Below, one piece after another: positions 24,432 to 37,728 of a stretch of DNA of 64,000 nt. Position 1 is the first letter of the stretch. Each line of letters starts with the position of its first letter. The notes under the pieces are model-generated. The model searched no databases. It was not told the DNA's origin and saw only the letters and a list, made by a program, of their open reading frames with translations. Both the position numbers and the translations under genes were made by a program. The stretch comes from Pseudoscleropodium purum (taxonomy: Eukaryota > Streptophyta > Bryopsida > Hypnales > Brachytheciaceae). Location of the stretch: the NCBI GenBank assembly GCA_963969395.1, contig OZ017797.1, positions 38,626,001 through 38,690,000 on the forward strand, written 5' to 3'.

Positions 24432-24720
24432 GGTGCAATTGCTGCATGCGGGCTCCGCGAGACGCAATCACTTAGGGTTTCAATCTCGATACCATCACTA
24501 CAGACTTCATGATCACGAGACATCTAGATAGATACATCAGAATTAGGGTTCGTGAACTAGTTCATCCGTTTCGGAATGGCCAAGGTTCATCTGTAAATGG
24601 ATGAAGCACTCGAGGCTATGGTGTGTTCTCGGATGATGAATGTCGAAACCCGAATGAAGACCACTCTCCTTCATCCCTAAAGGAGGGGTCACCAATTTCG
24701 TGAGGGACACTCTAACTTGC
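24432..24720 (-). promoter_or_regulatory. 5' leader and proximal promoter of ILP1 with a telo-box
   Basis: TTAGGGTTT on the plus strand (24472-24480) is AAACCCTAA on the gene strand, a telo-box 41 bases before the start codon. A second partial copy, 'ttagggtt', lies near 24544. Telo-boxes are common in 5' regions of plant housekeeping and cell-cycle genes. There is no ATG between 24432 and 24480 in the gene's frame. The transcription start cannot be placed. Confidence 0.55.
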
Positions 24721-27084
24721 TGGAATGGAGATGACCGGTATAAGTTGCAGCAAGCTATTTGACCAAAGTTTTGAGATCAAAAAAGTAATGGAAATAGAAA
24801 AAAGTATAATTAATAAGTGTTCCTTGGGGGGATATTGTCAAGTTCAAAATATTGTATTTTCAAGGAAACAATTTTCTTTCAGAATGCTAACTAAGCATTT
24901 ATTTATTCTTCAAGGTATCAATTTGTTATGAAGGTACAATATGGAAGACAAAAAAAAATTAATTTGAAACACTTAAAATGTTTGTTGCGAGCAGTTTTGC
25001 TACTGATCACACTAAAGAATGCATAGTGTGAATAATATCCTTTGAGCTCAAATAATTATAACTATAATTCCAATCATTTCGAAACTTGTCTATAATGAAA
25101 CTATAATAGCTTGTTTTGGAGATTAACAACAATTAGGGTAATGACGCCTAATTATGACCCTCACTAAAACTCCCCCCTACATTTTCTTGCCTAAAGTGTT
25201 TAATGTCTATGTATGGGAGCTTAGGAATATTGCATTTAAATAGATCTATTTTCAATAAATTTAAAAATTCACAATTTATTCAAGTAGTGTCCAGAACATG
25301 TATTATAAAAGAATCTCAAATTCCCTTTTGATTATCAATTAGATCCCATGAAAAAAAATTTAATATGATAATAAAATTTTTGTTGAATTGTTGATTGGGA
25401 CACATTTAAATGTAGTTATTTTAATCAAAAGATACATGTAAAGTTTGAAATTTAAATTGAATGTTCAGTTCCCAATCAAATCTTATGAACAATGTCATAA
25501 TTTTAAAATAAAAATAAAAATGTAATTTTAATGAATTATAATACAAGCTTTACTCTAGAGGAAGGGTGTCCTAATATTCGCTAACCTAAACTACCTTCTT
25601 CCTACGCAAATAGATATTTTTAGATTAAGCATGTACTATCCACTTAACCTACTACAAATTTCATATCCTAAATTAGCTACTCACCTTAACCCTTAACTGC
25701 CCAATCGATGATATATGGTCGATTTGAAATTTTAGGCTCATTTTGGGATGGGCAATTAAATTTACTTGACCATTTAAAAAAAATTGGGGCAGTTTTTAGG
25801 ATTAACTATTCAAAACTTTCATTTTTCATTGAAAAAGGTGAACATTTAATTTCTTAGAGGTCTTCGAAGCCATGTATGTTCATTAGTGATAGAATAAAGC
25901 TTGCTAATTTTACTTCATTTTCCCGACTTTGCCAATTTCACTTGATTTAAGACCTAAAAACTTCTACTTATCCATTTGCTTTGAAAATGGTCCCAATGGA
26001 AAGAGTAAAGTGTTGTCATGATTTTCACCATTGAAAATTTAAACATGCAATTGTTGATTTGGAGTTATTTGTGATTTTTACTTATAACAAAAAATTGCAT
26101 TTCAACAATTGCAAAGTGGATTGCGTAATGAATTTGATAGCTTTTGGTGTGAAATTAAGTTTTTTAAAAGTGCATTTTAGTGTGATAACACAATTTGTAA
26201 TTGTTCATGTCACCTCCAATTCCAAAAATAATTTATGTGCAAATTTCTAAAACATTGTAGGGAGGGGCAACATATTAAAAATAAAAAATGGACATTTTTC
26301 TTGTTATAATCTCACAACTCTTAAGCAATTTTGAACTCAAAATTGGTGAATATACTAATAAGCAAGCCCTTTGAACATCTATGTGGTTAGATTTTGAAAA
26401 AAAATACAATTTGCTTCACTGGGGTTAACTATAAGCCCATGCTCTTTTTTCATAGTCAAAACACACTTGAGAAGCCTTGGGCATTTAGGAATTAAACAAC
26501 AATCTCTCAAATAGTTGTGAAAACCATTCATTACAAGTTGAAAAATGATTAAACAAGCTATTTATACAAGTGGAGTGGTTAGAAGTAAAACAATCCATGT
26601 GCAATATGTAACTTAGAATTATAGTAGTAGAAGCTCAATCACTTATAATTGAATCAAATATATGAATTGTGTTCAAAGTAGAATTTCAAATCTCATTTAG
26701 ATATAATAAAATTTGAAATTTGAAAAAAATATATCTAAATTATTGTGGAAAATCAAGATAAATTTCATCTCCAAAAATCTATTTGAGATTTTGGGACTTC
26801 AATCAAAATTTATAGACAATTTTGGGAGGGGATTTGGAAGGAACATTTTCTTTGACATTTTCAAACATCCTCTTTGAATTTTGTTCATAATGTTTTTTTG
26901 GATGCTTAAAATCAAAAATGTATTTCTAAAGATGAAAGTTAGCTTGATTTGATAATTCTTTTTAGTTCCAAGCTTTTACAAAAGAAGTTTTTGTGCTATA
27001 TCAAAATGAGGTATGAAATTCTACTTTGAACATAAATCCTACATTTAGAAAATGAATGGTCAAGCTCTAATCAATGTGTTTTTT
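24721..27084. other. AT-rich intergenic DNA with one possible old TTAACCCC-type end
   Basis: No gene seen. TTAACCCTTAACTGCCC near 25688 resembles the left end of the TTAACCCCTAAA family, but no matching right end was found, so it may be a truncated copy. Confidence 0.4.
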
Positions 27085-27365
27085 TCCAGCCATTTGTTGT
27101 CAAATTGTACCAAATTTTTTTGCTCGGCAGAAAGACTATAGAAAAAAATGGTGGTAAAAGAGCCAAAAATTGCCAAAAAACTTCAAACAAATAAAAAATC
27201 TTGGATGAAATCACCTAATTACAAATGAAAATAGAATTATGGATATATAATATGCACTAACATCATATTTTCTATCGAATTTGTTGATAATTATTGAAAT
27301 TTAGAGCACCACTATAACTTTTAGTATTGCCACTTTGCCACTTTGTAAAAAAGAAACAAAAAAAA
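27085..27365. repeat. Dispersed repeat family C, copy 1
   Basis: Shares ordered blocks with 53436-53680 and 54273-54525: 'aaacttcaaa...aaaaatcttggatgaaat', 'atattttctat', 'ttgaaatttagagcac' and 'gccactttg'. It is followed by a poly-purine tail. All three copies are in the same orientation. Non-coding; class unknown. Confidence 0.65.
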
Positions 27366-27611
27366 CCCGGCCCTAATCTTCAAGTTATCCCATATCCTTT
27401 GACAATTCATGACAAGCAATGGATTTCGTTATAAAGATTATCTCTCTATCTTTCACCCACAGTAAATCCCAATCAAGTAATTCCATCATTTCACCATGAA
27501 CAAATTTCTTGATGGTAGGTGGTCAATAACACATTGGTATTAGATTTTATTAATGAATCACTCGATTTTCGACATTTTCTTTACATTTATTTATAAATCC
27601 AACTATCTAGC

Positions 27612-28839
27612 CACTATAAGAAAACTATGTTTTAGGGGGTTGTTTTATTGAAATGGACCCTGTATTTAAAAAACAAGCAGCGTTGGACAATTCACCCGCC
27701 TAGAAGTTCAAATTTCATATAATGTCATTGTAAACATGGTTAAATTTATAGAAAAACATCCTAATGTCAAGGAAGACATACATATTTCTAATGACATCAA
27801 AAGAGACAAGTTCATGTTTTTCAAAAATGTACTTTAAAACATAGACAACCACGTCAGTAACTACGTTGTGTTTCACTACGGATAAATTAATTAAATTACT
27901 ACTATCTATGGAAAAATATTGAGCATATGTGAAAAATTTAGTAGAAAGGGAGCCACGTGGCATACTTTGACAAATAAATAAATGAATGAATGAGCACAAT
28001 GGATGCAAAGAGATGACCTTTATACAACAAGGTAGTAGGAAGTGAAATAATCCATATAGAATATATACAACAAAAATTGTGTTCAATATAAAATATCTTG
28101 GACATCATCATCAAGATGTCAGAAATAACATCAAAATGTCTGAATTGACATCGAGTCATTTGAAACAATGTCAAAAAGTACAATGGCCAACTTTTCATAT
28201 CTAATTATCCCATATCGTTTGTCTCACCATGGACAAAGAATAAATACAAATATCACCTTTGTAATCTACATCTTCACTAATTTTCAATGAAGAAATTCCT
28301 TCATTTTGCCATCAAAAATTCTCTTGATGGTAGATGGTAAGTTTTCTTTAATTCTTGGTGAATTCTATAATTTTCTTGTTGTTTTTAATTTATTTTCACT
28401 AATTGTTTTTTTGTTGGCCTTGCCCTTAAGGTTTGGTATGTACTAATTGATGTCTCAAAAAACATCTAATTTGATGTCTCAAAAAGCAATAGATAAATTT
28501 TCAAACAACATAAAATTATACTAATTAGGCATGCCATGTCATCATTTCCCACCACTATATCAAGTGCCATGTCATGGACGGGCTGGATTAAAAAAATCCT
28601 ACATGGCTCTTCTTGCTGACATGGCACTTACATGGCATCCAAATGTCACATTTGAGAGAGCTTGGAAGACCATGTTTTTTTATGATGTTACCAATAAACA
28701 AGCTATGTTTAGGCACATTTTTTTGCATGTTTTTTGCTTGTCAGTTATAATGGATTTTAGGTGACACCAACGCAGACATGTTTCTTGTCACCTCAAACAT
28801 TTTTTCTAGTGGCCAGAAAAACGTCATTTTCTTCTAGTG
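27612..28839. mobile_element. CACTA-type element, 1.23 kb, non-autonomous
   Basis: Left end CACTATAAGAAAAC and right end CATTTTCTTCTAGTG are inverted repeats of the CACTA (En/Spm) type. The flanking trinucleotide AGC is present on both sides (27609-27611 and 28840-28842), the 3-bp target duplication expected of this superfamily. Inside are only short AT-rich frames and no transposase. A segment near 28200-28345 resembles DNA just outside the element at 27390-27520, so some flanking sequence seems to be duplicated. Confidence 0.7.
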
Positions 28840-28842
28840 AGC

Positions 28843-31040
28843 CCTTGAATTAGAACAACAATTAGCATAGTTTTTAATTAATTTAAGACAAACTTGTTAT
28901 CCAAGCATAGTAATGTAAATTGCAAGTGTTGAGATTATAAACAACAATTCCAAGATGAACAACAAATATGAAAGTAGTGAAGCTTACAAAGAAAGACAAC
29001 TAAAGTAACTACACTTAAAATTGCACAAATAAGCAATTCAATATAGTTTTCATTATTATATTGAAAAACTTTTTGTATGGTCTTTTTGGTAGTCAAAAGG
29101 GGATTTTAGATTAATTTTAGAATGCAATTTTTACATTGTATGAATACAATGTGAATTTTTAAGGTGCTAAAATTAGGTGTTTTTACAACTAATCACAAAC
29201 TCTTATGAGTAGTGGGAGTACGTTTTAGGCAAGAATCTTGAATGACCAATTTTAGAAAGCAGTTGAAAATAGGGGTTGTTACCTTAGTAACAAAAGAGAT
29301 GACATAGAGGCTATATGAAGACAATATAATGTACATTGACTATTATTAAACACTTATAGTAATCAAAAATAGTATTGGATTGGTATATGGGATTAAAGAA
29401 CTTGCCATGTATTTTGTATGTTTTAGGAAAATTTTCAAGTATTAAATTCTCTACCTTAAAATTTTTATCTCAAAACTCCAAAGTCCTAGAAAATTATTTC
29501 AAAAAGATTCAAAGTTTGAAATCTAATATGACAAGGTACCCCCGAAAGTTATTTTTTTTACTTTGAATGTTGTTATCTTATAATTTACTTAGTCAAGGTT
29601 TTGGGGGAAAAAAAACATTTTTAAACATGTCTTCTATAAGATCATATAATTGGATTTGCAAAAATAACAAACTTTTTCCTCTTAGCTCTTTGCATTAGAA
29701 GGAACTTCAACAAAAGGATGGCCATTTATGCATGTTCTTCTTGTTGTGAATTCTTAGATTTTTTAATAATATAATTATAATTTTCAAATTTTCAAAATTT
29801 AAATTAAATTAATTTTAAATTATATCTGACATAGAAGTCAATGTGCCACATTATGGAGTTGCTAAGGTAGAAACATCTATTTTCATTCTTGTCCCTATTC
29901 ATAAACTTTAGATGAATACCAAATTTGTCCATAAGAATGCATTAAAGTGTCCTACAAATGTTTGATTCTAATTCACTCATACAATTGAAAGACACTTATT
30001 TAATTCTGATTCATTAACAAATTATTTTCACATAGTTCGATTCAGGGTGCAATTATAGGATAATTTCAATGGTCTAGTGAGCTAATACTTTGTAAAATCA
30101 TAGAAATTACATGCTATATCTAAAAAATCTATTTCTTTTTAATATCCATGATTTTCACTTGCTAATAATACAATTTCAAAAAATGCCTCCAACTTGCTAA
30201 ATTGCATAAACTTACAATTTTTGGGTGTTTCCATTGTAGGCCTAATTCCCATAGTTTAGGAACCTCTAGAAAGTCACATCCCTCCACACAAACTAAAAAA
30301 CATCTAATGCATTAGAAATGGCAAGTTTGGAGTGATTTTTGGTGAACAATCATAGAATTGTAAGGGTTTGTTATTTAATTATTTCATGCATGAAACAAGT
30401 TGGGATTGAGAGCTAGCACTTTGTCTTCATACTAAATTTAATATTTTTTATTATTTGCTATCTAAAACCAAAGAAAATTGGGATTTGGCCTTGAATTAGG
30501 ACTTTAATAGTTGGAACTTGGTAATGTATATTCAAGTTAGATTTGGCACCTAGGTGGTGAAATAATTTAATTTTGGCATTTAGAGAATTTGGCAACTTGA
30601 TTAGATTTTATTGACTTTATGCACATTACTCTTTTTAATCTTTTGGCACTCCTTGTTAAAGTAATGTTTTTATTTATTTATGAATAAATGTATTCATTTT
30701 TCAAAATTCTCTTTAAAATAATTTTTGAATCTTTCAAAATTAGCAACACTGAAATTTTCTCAAATCCCCCAAAATAGTTGTTCAATTTTTCATATTTTAG
30801 ACATGTTCCAATTTTTCCCTAATTATTTACAAAATTGACCTATACGTAGGGTAGTGTCAAATAATCCTAAAGTTGTATTTTGTGGGCTCTCAATTTTTTG
30901 GTTCTCAAGGTTTTAAGTCTAAAGCATATAGCATTAACCATCACTAGGATCAAAAGTGAGAGCCTTGAGCGTTACAACTTCTTAGCCAATCAATGACTCT
31001 TTGTAACTTCTTAATGAGTCAATGACATGAGTATTGCAAC
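28843..31040. other. AT-rich intergenic DNA, no gene seen
   Basis: No coding-like frame, terminal repeat pair or structured RNA was found in this stretch. Confidence 0.5.
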
Positions 31041-31043
31041 TTC

Positions 31044-31257
31044 CACTAGAAGAAACTTCTATTTATCTTACAACCTCAAATTTTTTGGAACGGATTTTCC
31101 TTGACATCTATATTGACATTTAGCTGTTTAATGTTTTTCATTATGTTCATTGGATGTTATTTTTGACATGAAACAACTAGATGTCAAAAAAGATGTCAAA
31201 AAAAATTTGTTCCAACAAATTTGAGCTCAACACCTAAAACGTGGGTTTCTTATAGTG
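31044..31257. mobile_element. CACTA-type MITE, 214 bp
   Basis: Ends CACTAGAAGAAAC and GTTTCTTATAGTG are inverted repeats with one mismatch. TTC is present immediately outside both ends (31041-31043, 31258-31260), a 3-bp target duplication. Internal 'gacatct' and 'agatgtc' arms make most of the element a potential foldback. It has no coding capacity. Confidence 0.75.
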
Positions 31258-31596
31258 TTCCTACTTAGCCAATGACACTAGCATTACAACTTTGCAACCA
31301 GCCAATGACTTTCTACAAATTAAAATAAATTCACTCCAAAAGATCAAGGGAGGGATTATCCCAATCTATAAAGGGGAATGCTAAACTCACAAAAGACACA
31401 CCAACCGTTTTTGCTTGATTAATGACAAAGAATCCTTCTATGTAGGATAAAATGCAACTATTTATCTTCAAAATATGTGTAAAAAGGAGAGGTTTTGTGT
31501 AGTAGTTTGACTTCCAATGAGTAATTTTGCATTTTTTAAAACCAATGATCCACATGTTATCAAAAGGGATGATTTCCACGGTCATCAAGTTGTTCT

Positions 31597-32545
31597 TTAA
31601 CCCCTAAACGCCCAAACTGCATTTTTTGGCAACATAGAAATTTTGGGCAGCTCACCACAAATGGAGTTTTTATTTAATTTCTTTGAAATTTTCACTCAAC
31701 ATGTGCACAAGGAGTAGCTTTAAGGCCCAACAATTTTCATAACTTTTGACTACAAGATTAAAAAGTTATTGTATGATATGTATTTTTCATTGCTCAACAA
31801 GCAACCCAAGTAGCAAAAAGAACTTCTTTAAAAATTATTTTTTTAAGTAATTAAAATTTGAAATTGGTTTTCTAGATTTTTGTATACTTCAAAAGCTTTG
31901 AATCATTCTATTTTGATCAATGAGCCAAAAATTATAAGTTTTAGCTTGTGGAAGTTTGTTGGTTGCTATTGAATTTCTATTCTAAGACAAACTTTGAAGT
32001 CCTTTATTAAACTCAACTTTGAATATTTTTGAATAAAATAAAAACATTGGATGTAGATTGTTTATTAAAACATTCTAACCATTGGGATTGGCATTTTCAA
32101 TTCCAAAAATAAATTGTTAACAATTTAGTATTTTGAATCATTCTCTACTCCTTTGTACATACTATTTTTTTCTTACATGTTCTAGGATTCCAAATGATCT
32201 GAAATTTTTCAAGCATGTATCCAACTTGACTTGAAAAATGAATCCTAAGAATTGCAACCATTTTTGACATTTTTTTATACAAATGCGACCTTCTAAAGTG
32301 TAGTTGCCTGGATTTTTGCAGGGCCAAGAAAAGGAAATTTGTCACTTCAAATGCTAATATCTTGGAATCTACATAGTGGAAATTTTTGAATTTTTTTCAA
32401 AATGTTCTCAAACAAGCTTACTACAAGATCCTATGGTCATATGTGTCCAAAAATGTTTTTTTTTCTAAAATTTGGTACATGCACTAGAAATGGCAATTTG
32501 GAAGTGTTTTAGGTGATAACATATTCAAAATCATTTAGGGATTAA
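31597..32545. mobile_element. TTAACCCCTAAA-family element, copy B1 (949 bp)
   Basis: Left end TTAACCCCTAAA and right end TTTAGGGATTAA are inverted repeats. The interior matches 47025-47960 for most of its length, with shared blocks such as 'ggcaacatagaaa', 'actttgaagtcctttatt', 'gggattggcatttt' and 'cttcaaatgctaatatctt'. No transposase frame is present, so it is non-autonomous. The superfamily cannot be named. Confidence 0.65.
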
Positions 32546-32961
32546 CCCTTTAAAGACATCAAGGAACAAAAATATCTAATGGATAACTCCATTTTTCACT
32601 ATAGAAACAAAAAATGCTTTTATAATTAGAGCATTTTAGTGACTACCTTGGTGATGGGGGGCACGTCCTTCAAGGGTTTACTTCAAGGAATAATTTGTCA
32701 TCTATGAGAAATAGTTAAGTCATCCACCATCTATTTATTAGCCTTAGCATCATTTAACCCTTCAAGGACAAACTGGTTGTTGTAGAAATCATCTATTTTG
32801 GTACCATATAAATTGTTGGCCAAAAAAGCAAAAGCACTAGTGGAGGTCAAACTATTTTAGATGACCTTCCTTTTTACACCAAATTTAGAAAATGAATAGT
32901 TGTTTTTTGTCATGCGTAGAGAGATTTTGTCATTCATTGAATAAAAAACATCCATAGCATT

Positions 32962-33828
32962 GTTTAACCTCTAAAGTCCCATTCTAGACAAAATGAATTT
33001 TAGGCAAGCTTCTACAACTTCAATATTTGTTTTGATTTTTTGAATTTTTTTGAAAATATAGAAAAATTCATTAGCTTTCAAAAAATATAATTTTTATTTC
33101 ATTAGTGCAAGGGAGCAAAAGTTATGGCACAAAAGCCCAAGTTTTAGTTCAGCGAGCAAAAAAAACCTCAAAAAAACTTAAGATTTAAAATTTAAAATAT
33201 TTTTAGGTAGATTATATTTTAATCTACATGGGAAGCTTTTATTCATCCCATTTGAATTTGTTGTGCAAAAGTTATAGACAATCTTATTTTTGAGGCAATT
33301 AGAGCATCTTCTTGAATAAACAACTTGTAGGATTCATTCTTAAATTCAATTTAAATTTTTTTTTTTTAAATTCACAAGTTAGTTTTTTTTTCTTGGAACA
33401 CATGGACAAAATTTCACAAGGTTGAGACCTTTGGCTAGAACAATCCCATTGTTGAGATTCGTGTGTTTCAATTCCATCTTAAAGCTATTAATGGTTTAGT
33501 TTTCCCTTCAATTTTAAATTTACTTCCACCTAACACTTTTTAAATGAATGAAAACCAAGTGTTTATTTATTTTTAAATTCTTCCAAAGATTCTCAATTCA
33601 ATTCTTCATCATATGAAATTGGAATTTCAAAATTAGTGAAGCAAGAATTTTACATTAAAAAGATTCAAAGCTCCAAAATGTAGTTGAGCAAGGTACAAAA
33701 AAGTTTCTTTCCTTCACTTGAAATGCAAATATCTTGCAGTCTCCATGGTAAAAAAATTTTGAAATTTCTTACACACATTCTTACACTAGTCTAGTATAAG
33801 ATCTTATATTAGCAAGGTGAATTTTGTA
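32962..33828. mobile_element. TTAACCCCTAAA-family element, truncated copy
   Basis: Begins TTAACCTCTAAAGTCCC and keeps interior blocks including 'cttgaaatgcaaatatcttgcagtct' and 'ctagtataagatctta', but the right terminal repeat is replaced by the start of the next repeat (33829). Confidence 0.5.
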
Positions 33829-34320
33829 TTTTGCAAGATAAGTACAAAAAAGCCCCCTATTTTGTGTTGTGATAATCTTAAGTTTTTTCACCACCACAAT
33901 CCACAAGTGAGGGAGACCAGATGTCTTCCTACTACTGCCATCTTACTTTTGGCCCACTACAACTACAAAATTTATCTATATCCATTTATTTTTCTAACAA
34001 AACCAATGCATAACTCTAACTTGGGTAACATTTCAACCTTTGATTGATGGATATCCATGTGCTAATAAATACACTTTAAGGCAATTATGGGTTGTTAATA
34101 TGACATTTATGACTCCATTCAATGATTGGTTTTGTAATTTCAGGGCAGACCACTTTAAAAATTCACACAAATTACAATTTTAATTGAAAAATTATAATTC
34201 CACTTTGCAACTGAAATATGAATTCAAAGTTTTTCTTGTGTGCAAATTAAAAAATTTTGCGTTTTTCCAAGGGGTAAATTCACCCTGACGAGTTTAGCGT
34301 CCTCTGTGATGTAAAGGATA
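33829..34320. repeat. Dispersed repeat family J, copy 1
   Basis: Starts with 'aaaaagccccctattttgtg' and ends with 'acgagtttagcgtcctctgtga'; the copy at 39271-39515 starts 'aaaaggccccctactttgtg' and ends 'acgagtttagcatcttatgtga'. The middle differs in length. Non-coding. Confidence 0.6.
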
Positions 34321-34329
34321 ATTTAAATA

Positions 34330-34690
34330 TAGTAAGTATGAATTAAATGCAGGTCCGTTCCGGCACAATTTGGCCCAAGCCACGTGTCCCAGCCAGCTCG
34401 GATATTCAACTGGCAACAATGCATACCTTATTAAAAGATAACCGCCGAAAAAGAACCTCTCTGCCTCGGGAAGAGCACCCAAACGATTCAAAATAATTAA
34501 ACAGAAGCTCCTGGTTGTCCACTAATATCACATGCCCAGCGGCACTCCCAGAGTCCCAGGGGAGAAAAATCTAAGCTTAACTTACTAGGTGCTAATACAG
34601 AGTTTTTCTGGTTTTGCCATCAACATGTTAATTTGGCTTGTTGACCATTTTGTTTTGTTTTCTTGTTTAATTGAGGAAATAGTTGGGGGT
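34330..34690. other. Unexplained moderate-GC segment with a G-box
   Basis: Composition rises at 34350-34570 and a CACGTG core sits at 34381-34386. The minus-strand frame at 34294-34491 has no recognisable domain. It may be a gene remnant or a promoter fragment; nothing more can be shown. Confidence 0.3.
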
Positions 34691-34694
34691 GTAA

Positions 34695-35104
34695 GAGCAT
34701 CCCCACTCCAGCTTCCCTATCTGTATCCCTATACCTCTTTTTCCATCCGTGTTGCTTGCAGTAGGGAACCCCACTCGCACTGGGCATTCCCTAAAATTCC
34801 CACTTTCTGTATAATATTAACCTCGAAGTTACTGATCACTCTGGAGTGGGGATGCTCTCTCTGGACATGGCTGGTGGGGGACAGGACTGAACTGAGCTGT
34901 CAGGATAAAAGGACGCCAATTTTTTCTATTTTCAGAATACAGGTTACCAGTACCTTCTTCCCCAAACGCGAGCCAGTTTACAGGATTGGGACCCCCTCTC
35001 CCCAAAATTTTACGGATACAACACTCCAGTGGGGGGGGGTCCCTTCCCTATCCGGATGAAATACATCCGGATAGGGATACATCAACCCCCAAGTGGGGAT
35101 GCTC
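34695..35104. mobile_element. Harbinger-like MITE with GAGCATCCCCAC ends
   Basis: Left end GAGCATCCCCACT and right end GTGGGGATGCTC are inverted repeats flanked by TAA on both sides (34692-34694, 35105-35107), the 3-bp duplication typical of PIF/Harbinger elements. A second right-end-like copy, CTGGAGTGGGGATGCTCT, lies inside at about 34841-34858, which suggests a nested or tandem arrangement. The two open frames crossing it are chance. Confidence 0.7.
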
Positions 35105-35107
35105 TAA

Positions 35108-37728
35108 CATTCTTGAACTACAATGGAGGAGCCACTTTCCTCTCTACAAATTGAAGTTTGTTTCATTGTACTCCGAAGACCATCTTGTACTTCCATTGGA
35201 AACACCCGAAACCATCTGTTTAAAAAATTCGGCATTGTTGGAGGCATTTTTTCCTTCAAATAATATTTTTATAGTATTAGCAAGTGAAATTCATGAATAT
35301 TAAAAAAATTAAATTCTTTGAATATGGTATGTAATTTCTTTAAATTTTCAAAGTGTTGACTTTCTAGACCATTGGAATAGTCCTTTAGGTGCCCCAAAAA
35401 CTGAAATCTACAAATAAAAATTTAATATGTGTCTTATAATCCTTTTAGCAAATTAAACTCAAACATTTGTATGACACCTTTAGTTAATAGATGGTCAGGG
35501 ATAAATTTAGTCACAATTTAAGGTACATGAATAGGGGCAAGGACGATTTTAAATGTTTCTACTTTAAAGGTGAAACAACTTGAAGCATTTTGTCTATTGA
35601 AAGTATTTACAAAAGTGCAATTAAATTGTCTCTATATTTAATTGCGATTGGTGAACTAGTGCTTCTTTAGGTTTTAAAGTAGTGATTACACTATGTGATG
35701 GTTATAGTGGTTTAGGAAGCTTTCACTTTAAAAATTCATAGTAATTACACCTTTATTTATCCCTCCCCTCCAATTTGAAAATTTGTAACTTTTAGTTATT
35801 AGTACTACATAATGTTTTTTTTCTTGAAAAAGGTACCTCCAACTATATTGAATTGTTTATTTTGACATTTTGGGATATTTTCACCATAGTACATTATTCA
35901 TTAAGAAAATTTTCAGCCCTCAAAAGGGCTGCAAGTTCCCCCCCCCCCCCCCCCCCCCTCCCCCCCTAGTGCAATTAGGGAGGAATTCCATTATTTTTTA
36001 TTATTGAATGAATGTTGTTGAGTAGTGCCTTTGTCAACACCACATCAGATTTTTATTATTTTTCATTTCAATTTTTTTTCAATTTTTCTTTTTCTTTTTC
36101 AATTTTTTTGTAATTGCATTGTGGGGCACAGAAAAACAAATTCTTGATAGCCCTCCATAGGGTTCAAAAATTTTATAATGTAGACTAGGAGACCAATCAA
36201 CATTATTTATCAATAAAGTCAAAAGTCAATTTTGCATCTTTGAAAAGGACCCCCCTATAGTGAACAAAATTGACTAATATAGCTCCTCAACATTAAGTTA
36301 ATAAAAATTAATTAGCAAGTTGCATTGTGATTATGACTCTAATTAATGTGATTGTAAGTTTTAAGTAAAATATCAATTTGGTTCTGTTTAGCCATATATA
36401 GTTGACATTAATAACAAATTGACACCTTTAGAATCTTCTACAACCAACAATCATATGATTTGAGAATTTGGAAATATGAAAAAACTAAACTCTAAGAATG
36501 CTACGTGTTTGAAAGCTTAACTAATTGGAACATGTCAAATGGAGCATGTATGTGTGAGCCTTGTGCCAGAGCACCTTACATTTTTTTAACTTTAGTAATA
36601 TTTTAGAGTTGTTAATCAAAATTAAGAGCAAGCTTCCTCATAAGCTAACTAGTTGTGCCAATTGTAAGCAAAGATCCTATAGAAGAATGGTAAAGAGACA
36701 TATGCAAGGTGTCGATCAATTAGTGACATATACATAATCAATAGTGTTGAATGTGAACTTGCCCATGTAAGATATTTGCACCTAAAACATATATTTTTTT
36801 TTAACCCAACAATTTTGAGTACAATTTGAAAAAATATCATACTGATATAATATTAGCAAAAAAAAGCAAAAAAAAATGGAATTATTTTGCAAATTTCTAG
36901 ACTTGGTATAAATACACTATAAATCTTTAAAGTTGAAGTCATAAAGACACATATTATTGACACTAAATAACCTTCAATTAGACACTCTTGAGGTTCAAAA
37001 TGCTTCAATTCTCATTAGTTTCTTCAAATTAATTATTCAACCTTTATTATATTTGTTTCATTTGAAAACTAATGTTGAGTTTGAGCAAACATTTTGTCAT
37101 ATTTGGGTCAATAAGTGGTTGTGAAACAAATGGTGTTGTAAAAAGGTGAAGAAATATTATTATTGGCCATTGTAACAAATCTATGTTTTTATTGTAGTAT
37201 CGTTGTAGAAGGACCATTGCTTTTCCATTGAAAAATGTTATACATAGAAATAAAGTATCAATTACAATTAACCTTTTGACAAGTGTTCATACTTGCACTC
37301 ATAGCCTACATGTGAAACTAGTATTTTGTTGTAAAAGGAACAAGGTAATGCATTGTTGGAATTAAGTTGTAGGTATTCAAATAGAAGATGATAGGAATCT
37401 AACAAAAGAAACTGTTCCTTGAGGTCAAGGTTTACCCCCAAACAATTTATAGATAGCAGGGTTTTCTGGCTACATTTCTTCTTTGAGGGTCTCTTAAGAC
37501 CAAAAAACATCATTCATTATAATTTTGTGTATACAACTCTACATTGCTCCAATGCAATGACCTTATTCTATTTGAGGGTCAATTTTAATACAAGAGTTCC
37601 AAATTTGAAATTCTACATTGGAGTTCAAAAGGCTCTCATCACTGTAAACCATTTATAAGATGATATGTGGCAATTTTGGACAAATATTATTTAATTCTTA
37701 GCAAATATGACCTTCAAATAGGATACAA
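35108..37728. other. AT-rich intergenic DNA with repeat family K and a long poly-C
   Basis: At 35912-35935 'cagccctcaaaagggctgcaag' matches repeat family K (also 56685 and 3055). The rest is low-complexity sequence without a coding frame. Confidence 0.5.
35938..35965. repeat. Poly-C tract
   Basis: Twenty consecutive C, one T, then seven C. The other strand would be a G20 run able to form quadruplex-like structures. The length in the assembly may be unreliable. Confidence 0.9.

Noticed and set aside
24097..24531. Plus-strand and other-frame ORFs over ILP1 exon 1
   Set aside because: They are shadows of the GC-rich coding exon; the minus-strand frame alone matches a known family.
27715..28198. 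Minus-strand hydrophobic ORFs of 123 and 86 codons
   Set aside because: They lie inside the CACTA-type element in AT-rich sequence, overlap in different frames and show no transposase or membrane-protein pattern.
31597..32545. TA or TTAA target duplication for the TTAACCCC family
   Set aside because: Only the copy at 44575 has TA on both sides; the other copies do not agree.
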